Shown here: positions 36,215 to 46,659 of the stretch, one piece after another
How the letters are laid out: each line of letters opens with the position of its first letter
Numbering within the stretch: position 1 is the stretch's first letter
From: JABCZS01 sp041660525
GTDB taxonomy: Bacteria > Pseudomonadota > Gammaproteobacteria > JABCZS01
Direction of reading: 5' to 3'
DNA length: 64,000 nucleotides
NCBI GenBank assembly: GCA_041660525.1
Contig: JBAZWD010000005.1
Location: 100,511-164,510 of the forward strand
Position numbers and translations under genes: made by a program
The notes under the pieces: model-generated
What the model was told of the DNA's origin: nothing
Seen by the model: only the letters and a program-made list of their open reading frames with translations
Databases searched by the model: none

Positions 36215-36664
36215 TTAACGAAGTTTTTGAGTAGGAAGCTCTTTCATTTCTATTTCAACAGAGGGCTTAGTGGAACCCAAAGTCAGCTCCTTCTGCATAT
36301 TCCAAAAGGGAGTTAAACTCTTTGTACTTTGCGAAGTAGATTCTTGTTGTACTGGCGCTGCTTTCTTTTCTTTTTTAAAGAGATTATCAAACCCGCTCTT
36401 TACCGTTGTAAAAGCATAATCAACGTCTTCGCTGACACTACTTATTCTAATAGTGCTACGAGAGTGAAGTTCGCTTGGGTGTATTAAATTATCATGAGTC
36501 CAAAAAGTAGGACGAAATACATCGGATATAGCATCTACAATTTCACCCACAACCCACATAAAGCCCTTGGCAGCTTTCCAAACATTCAATAAAGCGGCCC
36601 CAAACATGCCCTCACCACTAGGTTTTAGGTTATTTAGGCCAATATTTATTGATAAAAGTCTCAC
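36215..36664 (-). CDS. Hypothetical protein, possibly second half of a split gene
   Basis: 149 residues if the GTG at 36664 is used; ATG 36607 (MFGAALLNVW) with GGTGAGG upstream is an alternative. Starts with a Trp-rich helical region (VWKAAKGFMWVVGEIVDAI) and ends in a charged linker (EIEMKELPTQ). It overlaps the preceding gene in another frame, and both parts have similar Trp-rich helices, so one ~290-residue protein broken by a frameshift is possible. No known family. Confidence 0.55.
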   Translation of the reverse strand: MRLLSINIGLNNLKPSGEGMFGAALLNVWKAAKGFMWVVGEIVDAISDVFRPTFWTHDNLIHPSELHSRSTIRISSVSEDVDYAFTTVKSGFDNLFKKEKKAAPVQQESTSQSTKSLTPFWNMQKELTLGSTKPSVEIEMKELPTQKLR

Positions 36665-37082
36665 TAACGGCGCTCACTGCCAGTTCTGTGACTAAGGTTA
36701 AAGGAACTGTCAGCCACTTATAAGCCCAACGCAACCGTCCCCAGCCCGTATCTGCAAAGCCTGCTTTAAAGCAAGCGGCCAGGACGTTAACATCCTTAAA
36801 AGTGCCAGAATCAGCACTACCTTTATAAAATTGATTGAAAAGTCTTTCATTTCTAGACAGTCTTTCTTGCAGCGCTTTAAAATCTTCAGTAGAGGAGTCC
36901 TGCTGGAGATGACCCCATTTTTTATTAAATTCGTCCTGCGCTAAGTTCGCTTTATCGGTAAAATACAAAAAACTGCTCGGGGCTTCGCCACAAGCGCTAA
37001 GGAAAAGATTCATACGAATCCTATTCCACCAGGTCAAATGCGATACACTGCCTGTAAAATCTGATGAGCTTAAATAAGCCAT
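36630..37082 (-). CDS. Hypothetical protein, possibly first half of a split gene
   Basis: 150 residues. Trp and aromatic-rich (SHLTWWNRIRMNLFLSACG, GRLRWAYKWLTVPLTLV), with a charged helical middle (EDFKALQERLSRNERLF). The end ETFINKYWPK lies in the overlap with the next frame. No signal peptide or known domain. Unknown function, perhaps membrane-associated through the amphipathic helices. Confidence 0.6.
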   Translation of the reverse strand: MAYLSSSDFTGSVSHLTWWNRIRMNLFLSACGEAPSSFLYFTDKANLAQDEFNKKWGHLQQDSSTEDFKALQERLSRNERLFNQFYKGSADSGTFKDVNVLAACFKAGFADTGWGRLRWAYKWLTVPLTLVTELAVSAVSETFINKYWPK

Positions 37083-37200
37083 ATTTACCTCTTAATATGT
37101 ATCGTATTATAGCGATAAATACTTAAGGCTATATTATAGAAGACTGACAAATACTATTCGAAGCCTACTTTTTTACGGTTCAATCAGGTAAAATACGCCC

Positions 37201-38754
37201 ATGGAAAACTTTACTTTTGTGGGCACTGCCTGGTCTTTATTGCCGCCACTTGTTGCTATTTTAATGGCAGTAATCACACATCGCGTTTTAATATCGTTAG
37301 GCGCAGGGATAGTTGTGGGCGCCGCACTCATTAATCAGTTTGATATTCAAAATACATTCACTTATTTAATTTCTATTGTTACCTTACTTGTTTGGGAAGA
37401 CGGACAATTCAATCTTTGGAATATTTTAATTATTTTATTTTTATGTTTGCTGGGTATTTTAGCTTGTTTGATTTCAATTTCAGGTGGCAAACGTGCGTTT
37501 ACGGAATGGGCGTTATTACATGTAAAATCAAAACGCGGCGCGCGTTTGTTTACGGTTTTTTTAGGCATGTTTTTATTTATCGATGATTATTTTAATACCC
37601 TCACGGTGGGCAATATTGCAAGACCCTTAACGGATGCCCAACATGTACCGCGTGCAAAACTCGCTTATTTAGTGGATTCGGTTGCAGCCTCTATTTGTAT
37701 GTTATGCCCATTTTCCAGCTGGGGCGCGTATATTATGGGGATTATGAGTGCCCTATTGATTACGCATCAAGTCACTGATTTTTCTGCGCTGACAGCTTTT
37801 ATTACCATTATTCCCATGAATTTATACCCTATTTTTGCACTGCTGATGGCTATTGCCATGGCTTATTTAGGTTGGGATATTTTTGCGATGAAAAAACATT
37901 ATCACCGCGCTAAAAATGGTGAGCTTTATGATAAAAGTAAAGGCGCAATCTTAGGCGCGATTGAAGGTTTGCCCGAATACGACAATGGTTTTGTGTATGA
38001 TTTAATTATACCCATTGCTACATTAATTATTGCTACGGTATTTTCATTATTATTTTATGGTTATTTAAATACCGATCATAATGCAATTACTTTCTTTAAA
38101 TTACTTGAAAATACGGATGTTGCGCTCGCACTCGTGACTGGCGCAGGCATAGGTTTATTGGTTACGCTTATTTTATATTTGAAAAAACAATTACGTGCAC
38201 AAGATTATAGTATCGCCATTAAAAGCGGTATAAAAGCGATGTCGCCCGCTATTTATATTTTATTATTTGCGTGGACAATTATTCACGTCATTAACGAATT
38301 AAATACCGGCTTATACCTTGCGCATTTAATCAATGATATTAATTTAAGCTTGGCTTATTTGCCTTTATTATTATTTTTAGTAGCAGGTATTACTGCATTT
38401 TCCACCGGGACTAGTTGGGGAACATTTGGAATTATGCTGCCATTAGCTGCAGATATTGCCATGGTTAGTGAGCCTGGTTTATTAATGCCTGCATTTGCTG
38501 CAGTATTAGCCGGTTCTGTATTTGGCGATCATTGCTCACCTATTTCCGATACTACAATTTTATCGGCAACCGGCGCAGGTGCCAATCATATGGATCATGT
38601 GATTACGCAATTGCCTTATGCTTTATTGATCGCATTAATTGCAGGATTAGGATTCTTAGTCTTAGGATTCACAGGCAGCAGTCTTTTAGCTTTTATGACT
38701 TCTAGCGCGGCTTTTTTAATATGCCTGTTGGGTATGAAATTCTTATCACGTTAA
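37201..38754 (+). CDS. NhaC-family Na+/H+ antiporter
   Basis: 517 residues, about 12 spans. The C-terminal AFSTGTSWGTFGIMLPLA and GSVFGDHCSPISDTTILS are hallmarks of the NhaC family. Exchanges Na+ (or an amine/organic acid pair in some members) for H+ at the inner membrane. The stop overlaps that of kup by 4 bp on the opposite strand. Confidence 0.92.
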   Translation: MENFTFVGTAWSLLPPLVAILMAVITHRVLISLGAGIVVGAALINQFDIQNTFTYLISIVTLLVWEDGQFNLWNILIILFLCLLGILACLISISGGKRAFTEWALLHVKSKRGARLFTVFLGMFLFIDDYFNTLTVGNIARPLTDAQHVPRAKLAYLVDSVAASICMLCPFSSWGAYIMGIMSALLITHQVTDFSALTAFITIIPMNLYPIFALLMAIAMAYLGWDIFAMKKHYHRAKNGELYDKSKGAILGAIEGLPEYDNGFVYDLIIPIATLIIATVFSLLFYGYLNTDHNAITFFKLLENTDVALALVTGAGIGLLVTLILYLKKQLRAQDYSIAIKSGIKAMSPAIYILLFAWTIIHVINELNTGLYLAHLINDINLSLAYLPLLLFLVAGITAFSTGTSWGTFGIMLPLAADIAMVSEPGLLMPAFAAVLAGSVFGDHCSPISDTTILSATGAGANHMDHVITQLPYALLIALIAGLGFLVLGFTGSSLLAFMTSSAAFLICLLGMKFLSR

Positions 38755-40628
38755 ATCTCGCAATATGTTCCCATGGCAGTCGTGCGATTGTAAGGCAAGT
38801 GTAAAAAATCAATATCGAGCACTGCATTACGCATTAAAAATGCAAACAATTGCTCCTGCCAATGGAAAAATAAAGTATGCTTGCGGCGGCTTACTAAAAT
38901 GTGGGTGATTTCCACTAAATAATTGACTTGATCTACATCTAAATAAAATGGAAATATTTTTAAACGATCAGCTTTTTCAAGCGCTTCTGGAATATTAATA
39001 ATTTCAGTAAATCCATAATGCAAAACGATACGATAAATATTTTTACCTACGGCGGTTAATTTATAACGTTCATTGGTTGGAACAACAGGTCTTGTTTCGA
39101 TCATAATACTGACCATTAGCACATGCTCTGGGATCATATGGCTTAATTTTAAATAATGCAAAAAGCAGCCACCGCTATTATCATAAGGATCGGTCACAAA
39201 TACCGAAGTGGTATTTTTGAGTATGTTTAAATCTTTAGCATCAAAGTGTTTAATGATTTCCATCAAACTTACTTTTTCCATATAATAATTGGTGCGTAGA
39301 TATTTCATACCTTGATACCAGGTTAACATCACGAACATTGCCAAGGCTGCTAACAACAAGGGGATCCAACCACCGTTCATGATTTTTTCTAAATTAGCCC
39401 CTAAAAATGCTAATTCAATAATTAAAAATAGCCCAAATACAGCAATCACTTTGACTACACTCCAGCGCCAATATTGATTGGCTAAACGCATAACCATCAG
39501 TGTCACACCGACCATCACTAAATTTACTGCAATACCGTAAGCATTTGCGAGTGCACCACTGCTTTGGAAAATAATAACGAGCGCAATCGTACCTATGGCT
39601 AAAATAATATTCATCTGCGGCACGTAAATTTGTCCAAATTGCGTATTTGATGTTTGAATAATGGGAATGCGTGGATAAAGATCGAGTAATATCGCTTGGC
39701 GTGTTAAAGAAAATATGGCTGAAATAACCGCTTGGGAAGCAATGATGGTTGCTAGCGTTGCCAAAATTAATAAAGGATATTCAAACCATGTGGGTGCCAA
39801 TGCATAAAATGGATTTGAAATTGCGCTCGGATCTTGTAATAAGTGTGCGCCTTGTCCAAAGTAATTTAATAATAATGCAGGCAGCGCTACGGTAAACCAA
39901 CTCAAGCGTATCGGTCCTTTCCCGAAATGGCCTAAATCAGCATATAAAGCTTCTGCTCCGGTCAATACTAAAAATACCCCGCCTAATAAAGCATATCCCG
40001 TCCAGGTATTATTCACAAAAAACTGATAAGCGTAATAAGGATTAATCGCATTTATAACGGTTAAATTTTGAAAAATATGATGCGCACCTAATACACCAAT
40101 CACAATAAACCACAACAAAACAATAGGACCAAAATAATAACCAATTTTCCCGGTGCCGTTGTGTTGAATAAAAAAAAGGCCTACTAAAATAATCAAGGTC
40201 AATGGCAAAACTAAATGTGAAAATCCTGGGGAAATCACATGTAAACCTTCCACCGCACTCATCACCGATATAGCCGGTGTTAACATACCATCGCCCAGTA
40301 AAAGGCCGGTGCCTAAAATACCTAATAAAAAAAATAAACGCCGATGCTGCATGCTTGAAGCTTTTAATAATGCAAATAATGCTAATACACCGCCTTCACC
40401 ATCATTATCTGCGCGTAAAATAAAACATAAATATTTAACAGAGACTATGAGTATCAATGCCCAAAAAATCAGTGATAAAACACCTAATACATTTTCAGGA
40501 TTAACCGCTATGCCTTGTAAAGATAGGCGCATGGCATACAAAACACTGGTACCAATGTCGCCATATACGACACCAAGAGCTGCTATAGAATACGGGATAA
40601 TTTTTTTGGGGGAGTTAAGGAGTTTCAT
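38751..40628 (-). CDS. kup: Kup potassium uptake protein
   Basis: 625 residues, the normal size. Twelve spans followed by a ~170-residue cytoplasmic tail. N-terminal LGVVYGDIGTSVLYAM and FILRADNDGEGGVLALFAL, LGDGMLTPAISV and GTGKIGYYFGP are family motifs. Low-affinity proton-coupled K+ uptake. Its start overlaps the upstream yqjE-like gene by 14 bp. Confidence 0.97.
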   Translation of the reverse strand: MKLLNSPKKIIPYSIAALGVVYGDIGTSVLYAMRLSLQGIAVNPENVLGVLSLIFWALILIVSVKYLCFILRADNDGEGGVLALFALLKASSMQHRRLFFLLGILGTGLLLGDGMLTPAISVMSAVEGLHVISPGFSHLVLPLTLIILVGLFFIQHNGTGKIGYYFGPIVLLWFIVIGVLGAHHIFQNLTVINAINPYYAYQFFVNNTWTGYALLGGVFLVLTGAEALYADLGHFGKGPIRLSWFTVALPALLLNYFGQGAHLLQDPSAISNPFYALAPTWFEYPLLILATLATIIASQAVISAIFSLTRQAILLDLYPRIPIIQTSNTQFGQIYVPQMNIILAIGTIALVIIFQSSGALANAYGIAVNLVMVGVTLMVMRLANQYWRWSVVKVIAVFGLFLIIELAFLGANLEKIMNGGWIPLLLAALAMFVMLTWYQGMKYLRTNYYMEKVSLMEIIKHFDAKDLNILKNTTSVFVTDPYDNSGGCFLHYLKLSHMIPEHVLMVSIMIETRPVVPTNERYKLTAVGKNIYRIVLHYGFTEIINIPEALEKADRLKIFPFYLDVDQVNYLVEITHILVSRRKHTLFFHWQEQLFAFLMRNAVLDIDFLHLPYNRTTAMGTYCEI

Positions 40629-40959
40629 GTTTACGCCATTTGCGTAACATTACATTGATGCCACGCAGCGCAACAGCTGCCATAAATTCAGCTTCCATTA
40701 CATGCATCAGTTTTGCTTGTTTTTGTTTGATGCGTTTTTTATTCCACAACAATAAACCGACCAGTAATAAAATATAAACAACCCACACAATAATGGCATA
40801 CAGCAAAATACTTGCGAGTGAATAATTTTCATGATGTAAATAAGCGCTGATTCCACCGACAAATAATATGCCAATGGAAACAGTGATCATGACAGCGAGC
40901 ATGACAGCTACAACCAGAAATTTTATATAATCCTTGGGTAGCGTGCGTAGCTCTTTCAT
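40615..40959 (-). CDS. YqjE-like holin-type membrane protein
   Basis: About 114 residues from ATG 40959 (MKELRTLPKDY), preceded by AAGG; a start at 40998 is possible. Two hydrophobic spans (about residues 14-38 and 50-74) followed by a basic tail. Forms a pair with the YqjD-like gene upstream, as in many gammaproteobacteria. Function unknown; annotated by others as phage-holin-like. Confidence 0.65.
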   Translation of the reverse strand: MKELRTLPKDYIKFLVVAVMLAVMITVSIGILFVGGISAYLHHENYSLASILLYAIIVWVVYILLLVGLLLWNKKRIKQKQAKLMHVMEAEFMAAVALRGINVMLRKWRKHETP

Positions 40960-40969
40960 AACGGCCTTG

Positions 40970-41209
40970 TTATTTAATTTTGTTAGTAAATAAAGCACCT
41001 AAAATAAATCCTATAGCAGCGGCGAAACCTACACTATGAAGAGGATGCGCTTCAACTTGTGCTCTAATGCGATCTTCACCTTCGTGATAAGCTTCTGGGA
41101 CTCTATCCGCGAGATTGATCATTTTCTTAAGGTATTGATCTTTTAACTCTTTGATATTACGTTTTAATTCATCAATTTCAGACTGAATTTCATGGTTTTC
41201 GTGTTTCAT
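40970..41209 (-). CDS. ElaB/YqjD/DUF883 family protein
   Basis: 79 residues. Charged coiled-coil (residues 5-35), then the conserved PLHSVGFAAAIGFILGALF membrane anchor at the C-terminus. In E. coli YqjD is a stationary-phase inner-membrane protein that binds ribosomes. Start preceded by a GGAG-type site (CCGGAGCAGCC region). Confidence 0.85.
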   Translation of the reverse strand: MKHENHEIQSEIDELKRNIKELKDQYLKKMINLADRVPEAYHEGEDRIRAQVEAHPLHSVGFAAAIGFILGALFTNKIK

Positions 41210-41281
41210 AATCGGCTGCTCCGGTTTAAATTTATTGTTATAACTTATATCATAGGCAAGTATTGGGGGTCTGTCAAAAGC

Positions 41282-43180
41282 CTATTCCTTCACCAAAACC
41301 TGTGGGAATTGTATGGTGACTTTCGTTCCTCTGCCTTTGACACTATCCACTTTAATCTTACCTTGATGCGAAACTTTGATAATATGATAAGCCATCGCTA
41401 AATCTAAACCCGTTCCTATCCCTACCCCTTTGGTAGTAAAAAATAATTCAAATAAATGCGATTTTTCTTCATCATTCATACCGATACCATTATCTTCAAT
41501 ATCAATACCGACCCAACCATTTTCTGTATAAGTGCTAATAATCACTTCGGGTGGGCGTTCATTTTGGGTAGCTTCTGTGGCTTGAACAGCATTTTTTAAT
41601 ATGCCTAACAATACGCGTTCAATCTCTAAAGGTTGACATTTAATATCGGGCAAATCTGCTGCGTATTGTTTATCAAAGGTGATTTGATTAAGTAGTTGTG
41701 TTTTCCGTAATAAAGGATCTTGTGGCAAATGGCTTAATGCACGTTCAATTATTTTTTCTAAACTATAGGGCTGGTAATTGACTTCAGCGCGCGGCGTGAA
41801 ATCTAATAATGTTGCAATGACTTTTGCGGCTTGCTCACCCGATAATTGAATGCTTTCTAAAAATTTAAAAATTTCACGGCTATCGCAATACGCAATTAAT
41901 TTTTGTAAATCTAATTGTAAACCCTCGGCTACTTCTTTATTTTTATCTAGCTCAGAGCTTAAGCGACGTTTAACCGTTTGCACACCTTGTAATACTGCGC
42001 CTAAAGGGTTATTAATTTCATGCGCAATGCCTGATGCTAATTTTAATGTGGATTGCAGTTTTTCTTGTTTTAATAATTTTTCTTGAATTTTTACTTGACT
42101 GGTTATATCGTCAAGACGAATTACAATGCCTGGGGGATCTTCATCTAATAATGGATATAAAATAATATCGACATAACGACGACCGGTTTTTTCTTGAATT
42201 AAAATATTTTGTACTTTTTCAGCTTGGTTTTTAGAAATCACTTGCACTAATACATCTTGGTAATTTTTTAATAACGGTAATAAATCTGTGTATTGCATAC
42301 CGATGGCTTTTTTACGATCAACTTGTGTCATTTTTTGCGCTTGTAAATTACAATCGGTGACTACGCCCTCTATGGTGATCGCTAGTAATGCAGAAGGCAT
42401 CGCATCAATAATATCGGCCAAATGACGTTTGGTATGCATTAAACCGGTTTGCGCCGTTTGAATTTTATCGACCATGGTATTAAAAGATTCGGCTAAAACA
42501 TCTAATTCTGTGGATTTTTTGTATTTTTTAAGGGAGACTTTTGCGCTATTGCCTTTGGCCATTTCAAGGGTTGCACGGGTTAATTTTTCCAGTGGCCTAC
42601 TTAAAATTTTCTGCCCTACCCATAAAATAAAAAACCATAATAATATAGCTTTTATTAATTCGTTGATAATAATTAAAGCGTAGATATCAAAAAACTTAGC
42701 AATAATAATGGAGCGATTCGTATAAACTGTAACGTTTGCAAGCAATTGTTTGCCGTCTTTGTCATAAAGCGGGAAAATACGTTCGATCGGTTTAGCAAAC
42801 CATAAATACCAGGTGCGTTGCGTGTGGAGTGCTAATTTTTCGCGAAGCACTAAATTTCTATCCAGTGTCACATCACCTGATGCAAAAGTTTTATAATTAA
42901 ACTTGGGTTCCACGATAACACCCGTAATCGCTGGGCCTTGCATCACACCTTCCATAATATACTGGACGCGTTTTTCGCTGTGATGGATTAAAGCATCGCC
43001 CAAGGCGGGGCCTATGAATTTTCTGAGTGTTTCAAAATTACTGACGAGTTCCGCGCGCTCATGCACATATTCTGTATACAATTCATTAGCAGTTAAAAAC
43101 ACAGTCAGTAATAAATAAACAACAAACACGCGGTTGAGTAATTTTCGCGTGATCGGTATTTCACAATGTTTTGTTTTCAT
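41282..43180 (-). CDS. Sensor histidine kinase (HAMP-PAS-HisKA-HATPase)
   Basis: 632 residues. Span near 11-31, extracytoplasmic sensor to ~170, second span ~170-195, HAMP, PAS domain around 255-370, HisKA with GIAHEINNPLG (phospho-acceptor His387), then HATPase with DNGIGMND and GTGLDLAMAYHII. Resembles the NtrB/AtoS-like group with a PAS before the kinase core. No response regulator lies nearby, so it is an orphan. 3 bp downstream of the acyl-CoA synthetase gene's end. Confidence 0.93.
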   Translation of the reverse strand: MKTKHCEIPITRKLLNRVFVVYLLLTVFLTANELYTEYVHERAELVSNFETLRKFIGPALGDALIHHSEKRVQYIMEGVMQGPAITGVIVEPKFNYKTFASGDVTLDRNLVLREKLALHTQRTWYLWFAKPIERIFPLYDKDGKQLLANVTVYTNRSIIIAKFFDIYALIIINELIKAILLWFFILWVGQKILSRPLEKLTRATLEMAKGNSAKVSLKKYKKSTELDVLAESFNTMVDKIQTAQTGLMHTKRHLADIIDAMPSALLAITIEGVVTDCNLQAQKMTQVDRKKAIGMQYTDLLPLLKNYQDVLVQVISKNQAEKVQNILIQEKTGRRYVDIILYPLLDEDPPGIVIRLDDITSQVKIQEKLLKQEKLQSTLKLASGIAHEINNPLGAVLQGVQTVKRRLSSELDKNKEVAEGLQLDLQKLIAYCDSREIFKFLESIQLSGEQAAKVIATLLDFTPRAEVNYQPYSLEKIIERALSHLPQDPLLRKTQLLNQITFDKQYAADLPDIKCQPLEIERVLLGILKNAVQATEATQNERPPEVIISTYTENGWVGIDIEDNGIGMNDEEKSHLFELFFTTKGVGIGTGLDLAMAYHIIKVSHQGKIKVDSVKGRGTKVTIQFPQVLVKE

Positions 43181-43183
43181 AAG

Positions 43184-44812
43184 CTACCTTAATTCTCTAT
43201 GCAAAACTTTACCTACTGCATTAGTCGGTAGTGTGTCACAAAATTCTATTATTTCCGGCCGTTTATAACCGGTCAACTGTTGATGTAAATAATCACGCAA
43301 CATGACCTCGGTTAAATGTTTATCTTTTTTAACAACAAAACATTTAATTTTTTGGCCATGTACGGGGTCGGCAAGCCCAATGACTGCAGCATTAGCCACC
43401 ATAGGATGTGAGCAAATGACATCTTCTATTTCTGTAGGATAGACATTAAAGCCTGAGATGACCAGCATGTTTTTTTTGCGATCCACAAAATAAACAAAAC
43501 CCTTTTCATCCATTTTCACTAAATCGCCGGTTTTTAACCAACCGTCTACTAAAGCGTTTTGAGTCTCAACAGGATTATTCCAATAGCCTTGGGTAATTTG
43601 TGGACCATATAACCATAATTCACCCACATCACCTAATGGAACTTCTTGGTTCTCTTCATCGCATATTTTGACATCCATATTAGGTAACGGTAAACCCATA
43701 GCTCCATTGTAATCGACTATGTCCAAGGGATTAATAATGGCGGCTGGCGAACTCTCGGTTAAGCCATAAGCTTCGATCAATGTTTTGCCCGTGATTTGAC
43801 GCCATTGCTCGGCAGTGGCTTTTTGCAAAGCCATACCGCCGGCTAATGATACTTTTTGCTGACTAAAATCTAGGTGTTTAAACCCAGGATTTTGCAAGAG
43901 TGCATGATATAATGTATTAACACCCGTCATTAACACTAAAGGTTTTTTGCGTAATAATTTGATCAATGATCCGATGCGCCGCGGATCAACAATTAACATA
44001 TTTTCAAAACCCAAATGCAACAATAAAATATTATTCGCCATTAGCGAAAAAATATGGTACATCGGCAATGGTGCAAGCGCATATTTATTTTTTGCTGAAT
44101 TAATAAAATCTCCTACCCAAGTTTTTGTTTGCAATACATTGGCTGCAATATTACGATGCGTTAACATCACGCCTTTGGGTAAACCGGTTGTGCCGCCTGT
44201 ATATTGCAACAAAGCCAGATCGTTTGTTTTAATGGTAATGGGTTCAAAATCTAATTTTTCAGAGAGTATATCTTTAAAATAAATAACAGATTTAAGATTA
44301 AATTTTTGCGTTCTAATGAATAATTTAAAAAATAATTTTTTAAAAAAACCAAAACCATCGCCAAATTCTGTGATAATCACATGTTTTACTTTAGTTTCGA
44401 TAGCTTCTAATTTATAAGCCATTTGCTCGAGTACAACAATAGCTTCGGGTTGTGCATCTTTTAATTGCAAATTTAATTCGCGTGGCGTGTACATGGGATT
44501 AACGGGAACAACCACGAGCCCTGCTTGTAATGCTGCAAAAAACACCAATGGAAATTGCAATAGATTAGGAATCATGATCGCAATGCGATCGCCTGGTTTT
44601 AACTGCAGTTTTTGCTGGAAATAAGCCGCTATCGTTTTAGTTTGCTGTGCAAGTTGCTGATAAGACAACACGGTATTAAAAGAACTGTAGGCCGTACACG
44701 TATTGTATTTTTCGCAAGCCTGCGTGAATAAATCAACAAGGGTAATATTTTCCGGAATATCTATGGTTGCAGAAATATGCTTTGGGTAGCTTTGCAACCA
44801 TATTTTTTCCAT
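43184..44812 (-). CDS. Long-chain acyl-CoA synthetase
   Basis: 542 residues, ANL superfamily. P-loop-like LLQYTGGTTGLPKGVMLTH, EAYGLTESSPA, GWLKTGDLVKMDEKGFVYFVDRKKNMLVISG and a C-terminal lysine in TNAVGKVLHREL. Activates fatty acids to acyl-CoA by adenylation; FadD-like, though the chain-length preference cannot be read. htpG ends 1 bp upstream of it, so an operon htpG-acs-kinase is likely. Confidence 0.93.
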   Translation of the reverse strand: MEKIWLQSYPKHISATIDIPENITLVDLFTQACEKYNTCTAYSSFNTVLSYQQLAQQTKTIAAYFQQKLQLKPGDRIAIMIPNLLQFPLVFFAALQAGLVVVPVNPMYTPRELNLQLKDAQPEAIVVLEQMAYKLEAIETKVKHVIITEFGDGFGFFKKLFFKLFIRTQKFNLKSVIYFKDILSEKLDFEPITIKTNDLALLQYTGGTTGLPKGVMLTHRNIAANVLQTKTWVGDFINSAKNKYALAPLPMYHIFSLMANNILLLHLGFENMLIVDPRRIGSLIKLLRKKPLVLMTGVNTLYHALLQNPGFKHLDFSQQKVSLAGGMALQKATAEQWRQITGKTLIEAYGLTESSPAAIINPLDIVDYNGAMGLPLPNMDVKICDEENQEVPLGDVGELWLYGPQITQGYWNNPVETQNALVDGWLKTGDLVKMDEKGFVYFVDRKKNMLVISGFNVYPTEIEDVICSHPMVANAAVIGLADPVHGQKIKCFVVKKDKHLTEVMLRDYLHQQLTGYKRPEIIEFCDTLPTNAVGKVLHRELR

Positions 44813-44813
44813 G

Positions 44814-46649
44814 TTAACCTACAAGTAATTGATTCAACCTTTTCACAAATGCAGCCGGATCGGGTAAAGCACTACCTTCCGTCAATAATGCTTGATCCAA
44901 TAACACCTGCGCCCAATCATTTAATTGTGGCTGATTTAAATTTTCATGCAACTTTTTAACTAAAGGATGTTCAGGATTTAATTCTAAAATAGGTTTAGAT
45001 TCCGGCACCGCTTGTCCTGCGGATTCTAAGATTTTTTGCATATGACGGCCCATATCAAATTCATCGGTCACGACACAAGCGGGTGATTCCGTTAAACGAT
45101 ACGTCATACGCACATCTTTCACGCGATCGCCTAATACTTCTTTAAATTTAGTAATTAAATCGGTAAAGGATTTATCATCTTCAGGTTTTTCTATATCGCC
45201 TAAATCCAATTCACCTTTGGTAATGGATTGCAGGGTTTTACCTTCAAATTCTGTTAAATGCGAAACCAACCATTCATCGACACGGTGATGCAGCAATAAG
45301 ACTTCAATATTTTTCTTACGGAAGATTTCTAAATGCGGGCTGCTTTTTGCGCCCGCTAATGTATCGGCGGTCACATAATAAATATGTTTTTGGGAGGCCT
45401 GCATGCGCGCAACATAGTCTTTCAAGGTTACTTTTTGATCAGGGCTTGCATCATGCGTGCTCGCAAAACGCAGCAATTGCGCAATTTGATCTTTATTCGC
45501 AAAATCTTCACCTGTGCCCTCTTTAAACACTTCCCCAAATGCATTCCAGAATTGCTGGTATTTTTCTGGAGAATTTTTCGCTAAATCGTCCAGTAAATTT
45601 AATATTTTTTTAACCGAACCTTTACGGATTGTTTCAACGACTTTATTATTTTGTAAAATTTCACGCGAAACGTTTAAAGGTAAATCGCTAGAGTCAATCA
45701 CGCCACGTATAAACCGTAAATAATGCGGCATAAAGTTTTCTGCTTCATCCATAATAAATACGCGTTGCACATACAGTTTTATGCCACGACGGTAATCACG
45801 ATTCCATAAATCAAATGGCGCCTGGCTTGGTATATATAATAAATTGATATAAGACGTTGTGCCTTCCACACGATTATGTGTCCATGCAAGTGGATCAGCA
45901 AAATCGTGAGAAATATGTTTATAAAAGCTTTTATAATCTTCATCACTGATTTCAGATTTATTACAAGTCCATAACGCCGTTGCTTTGTTCACGGCTTCAT
46001 ATTGACCGTCTTTTTGCATGAGTACGGGAAATGAAATGTGATCGGAGTATTTGCTAATAATATTTTGCAAGCGGTGCTCATCTAAAAATTCATCTTCGTC
46101 TGCTTTTAAATGTAAAGTCACTTGTGTGCCGTGTTCAGGTTTTTGTGCATCTTCTAATGTATAGTCACCTTGACCATCAGATTCCCACAATACTGCTTCA
46201 TCACTACCAGCGTGACGGGTTAAAACGCTTACTTTATCTGCAACAATAAATGTCGAATAAAACCCTACGCCAAATTGACCAATTAAATTTGCATCTTTAG
46301 CTTGATCGCCGGTTAAATTTTTTAAAAATTCGCGTGTGCCTGATTTAGCAATGGTACCAAGATTAGACATCACTTCATCACGCGTCATGCCTATGCCATT
46401 ATCTGAAATGGTGATCGTGCGTTGGTCTTTATCAATATCAACGAGGATTTTTAAATCTTGGTTTTTTTGCGCCAAAATTGCATCGTTTAACGCGCCAAAA
46501 CGTAATTTGTCGAGCGCATCTGAGGAATTGGAAATAAGCTCGCGTAAAAATATTTCTTTATTACTATAAAGCGAATGTATCATTAACTGTAAAACTTGCT
46601 TAACTTCAGCTTGAAAATTTAAAGTTTGCTTCTGCGCTGCTGCAACCAT
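44814..46649 (-). CDS. htpG: Chaperone HtpG (Hsp90)
   Basis: 611 residues, a little shorter than E. coli HtpG. GHKL motifs: LISNSSDALDKLR, DNGIGMTRDEV and GQFGVGFYSTFI, then middle-domain NLPLNVSREILQ. ATP-dependent chaperone in the cytoplasm. Part of the run recR-htpG with 10 bp between. Confidence 0.98.
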   Translation of the reverse strand: MVAAAQKQTLNFQAEVKQVLQLMIHSLYSNKEIFLRELISNSSDALDKLRFGALNDAILAQKNQDLKILVDIDKDQRTITISDNGIGMTRDEVMSNLGTIAKSGTREFLKNLTGDQAKDANLIGQFGVGFYSTFIVADKVSVLTRHAGSDEAVLWESDGQGDYTLEDAQKPEHGTQVTLHLKADEDEFLDEHRLQNIISKYSDHISFPVLMQKDGQYEAVNKATALWTCNKSEISDEDYKSFYKHISHDFADPLAWTHNRVEGTTSYINLLYIPSQAPFDLWNRDYRRGIKLYVQRVFIMDEAENFMPHYLRFIRGVIDSSDLPLNVSREILQNNKVVETIRKGSVKKILNLLDDLAKNSPEKYQQFWNAFGEVFKEGTGEDFANKDQIAQLLRFASTHDASPDQKVTLKDYVARMQASQKHIYYVTADTLAGAKSSPHLEIFRKKNIEVLLLHHRVDEWLVSHLTEFEGKTLQSITKGELDLGDIEKPEDDKSFTDLITKFKEVLGDRVKDVRMTYRLTESPACVVTDEFDMGRHMQKILESAGQAVPESKPILELNPEHPLVKKLHENLNQPQLNDWAQVLLDQALLTEGSALPDPAAFVKRLNQLLVG

Positions 46650-46659
46650 TTCACTACTC

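Noticed and set aside
44814..46649. HtpG as a relative of the GHKL protein at the left edge
   Set aside because: Both have the GHKL fold, but HtpG has the full Hsp90 middle domain and the other does not; no special link is implied.
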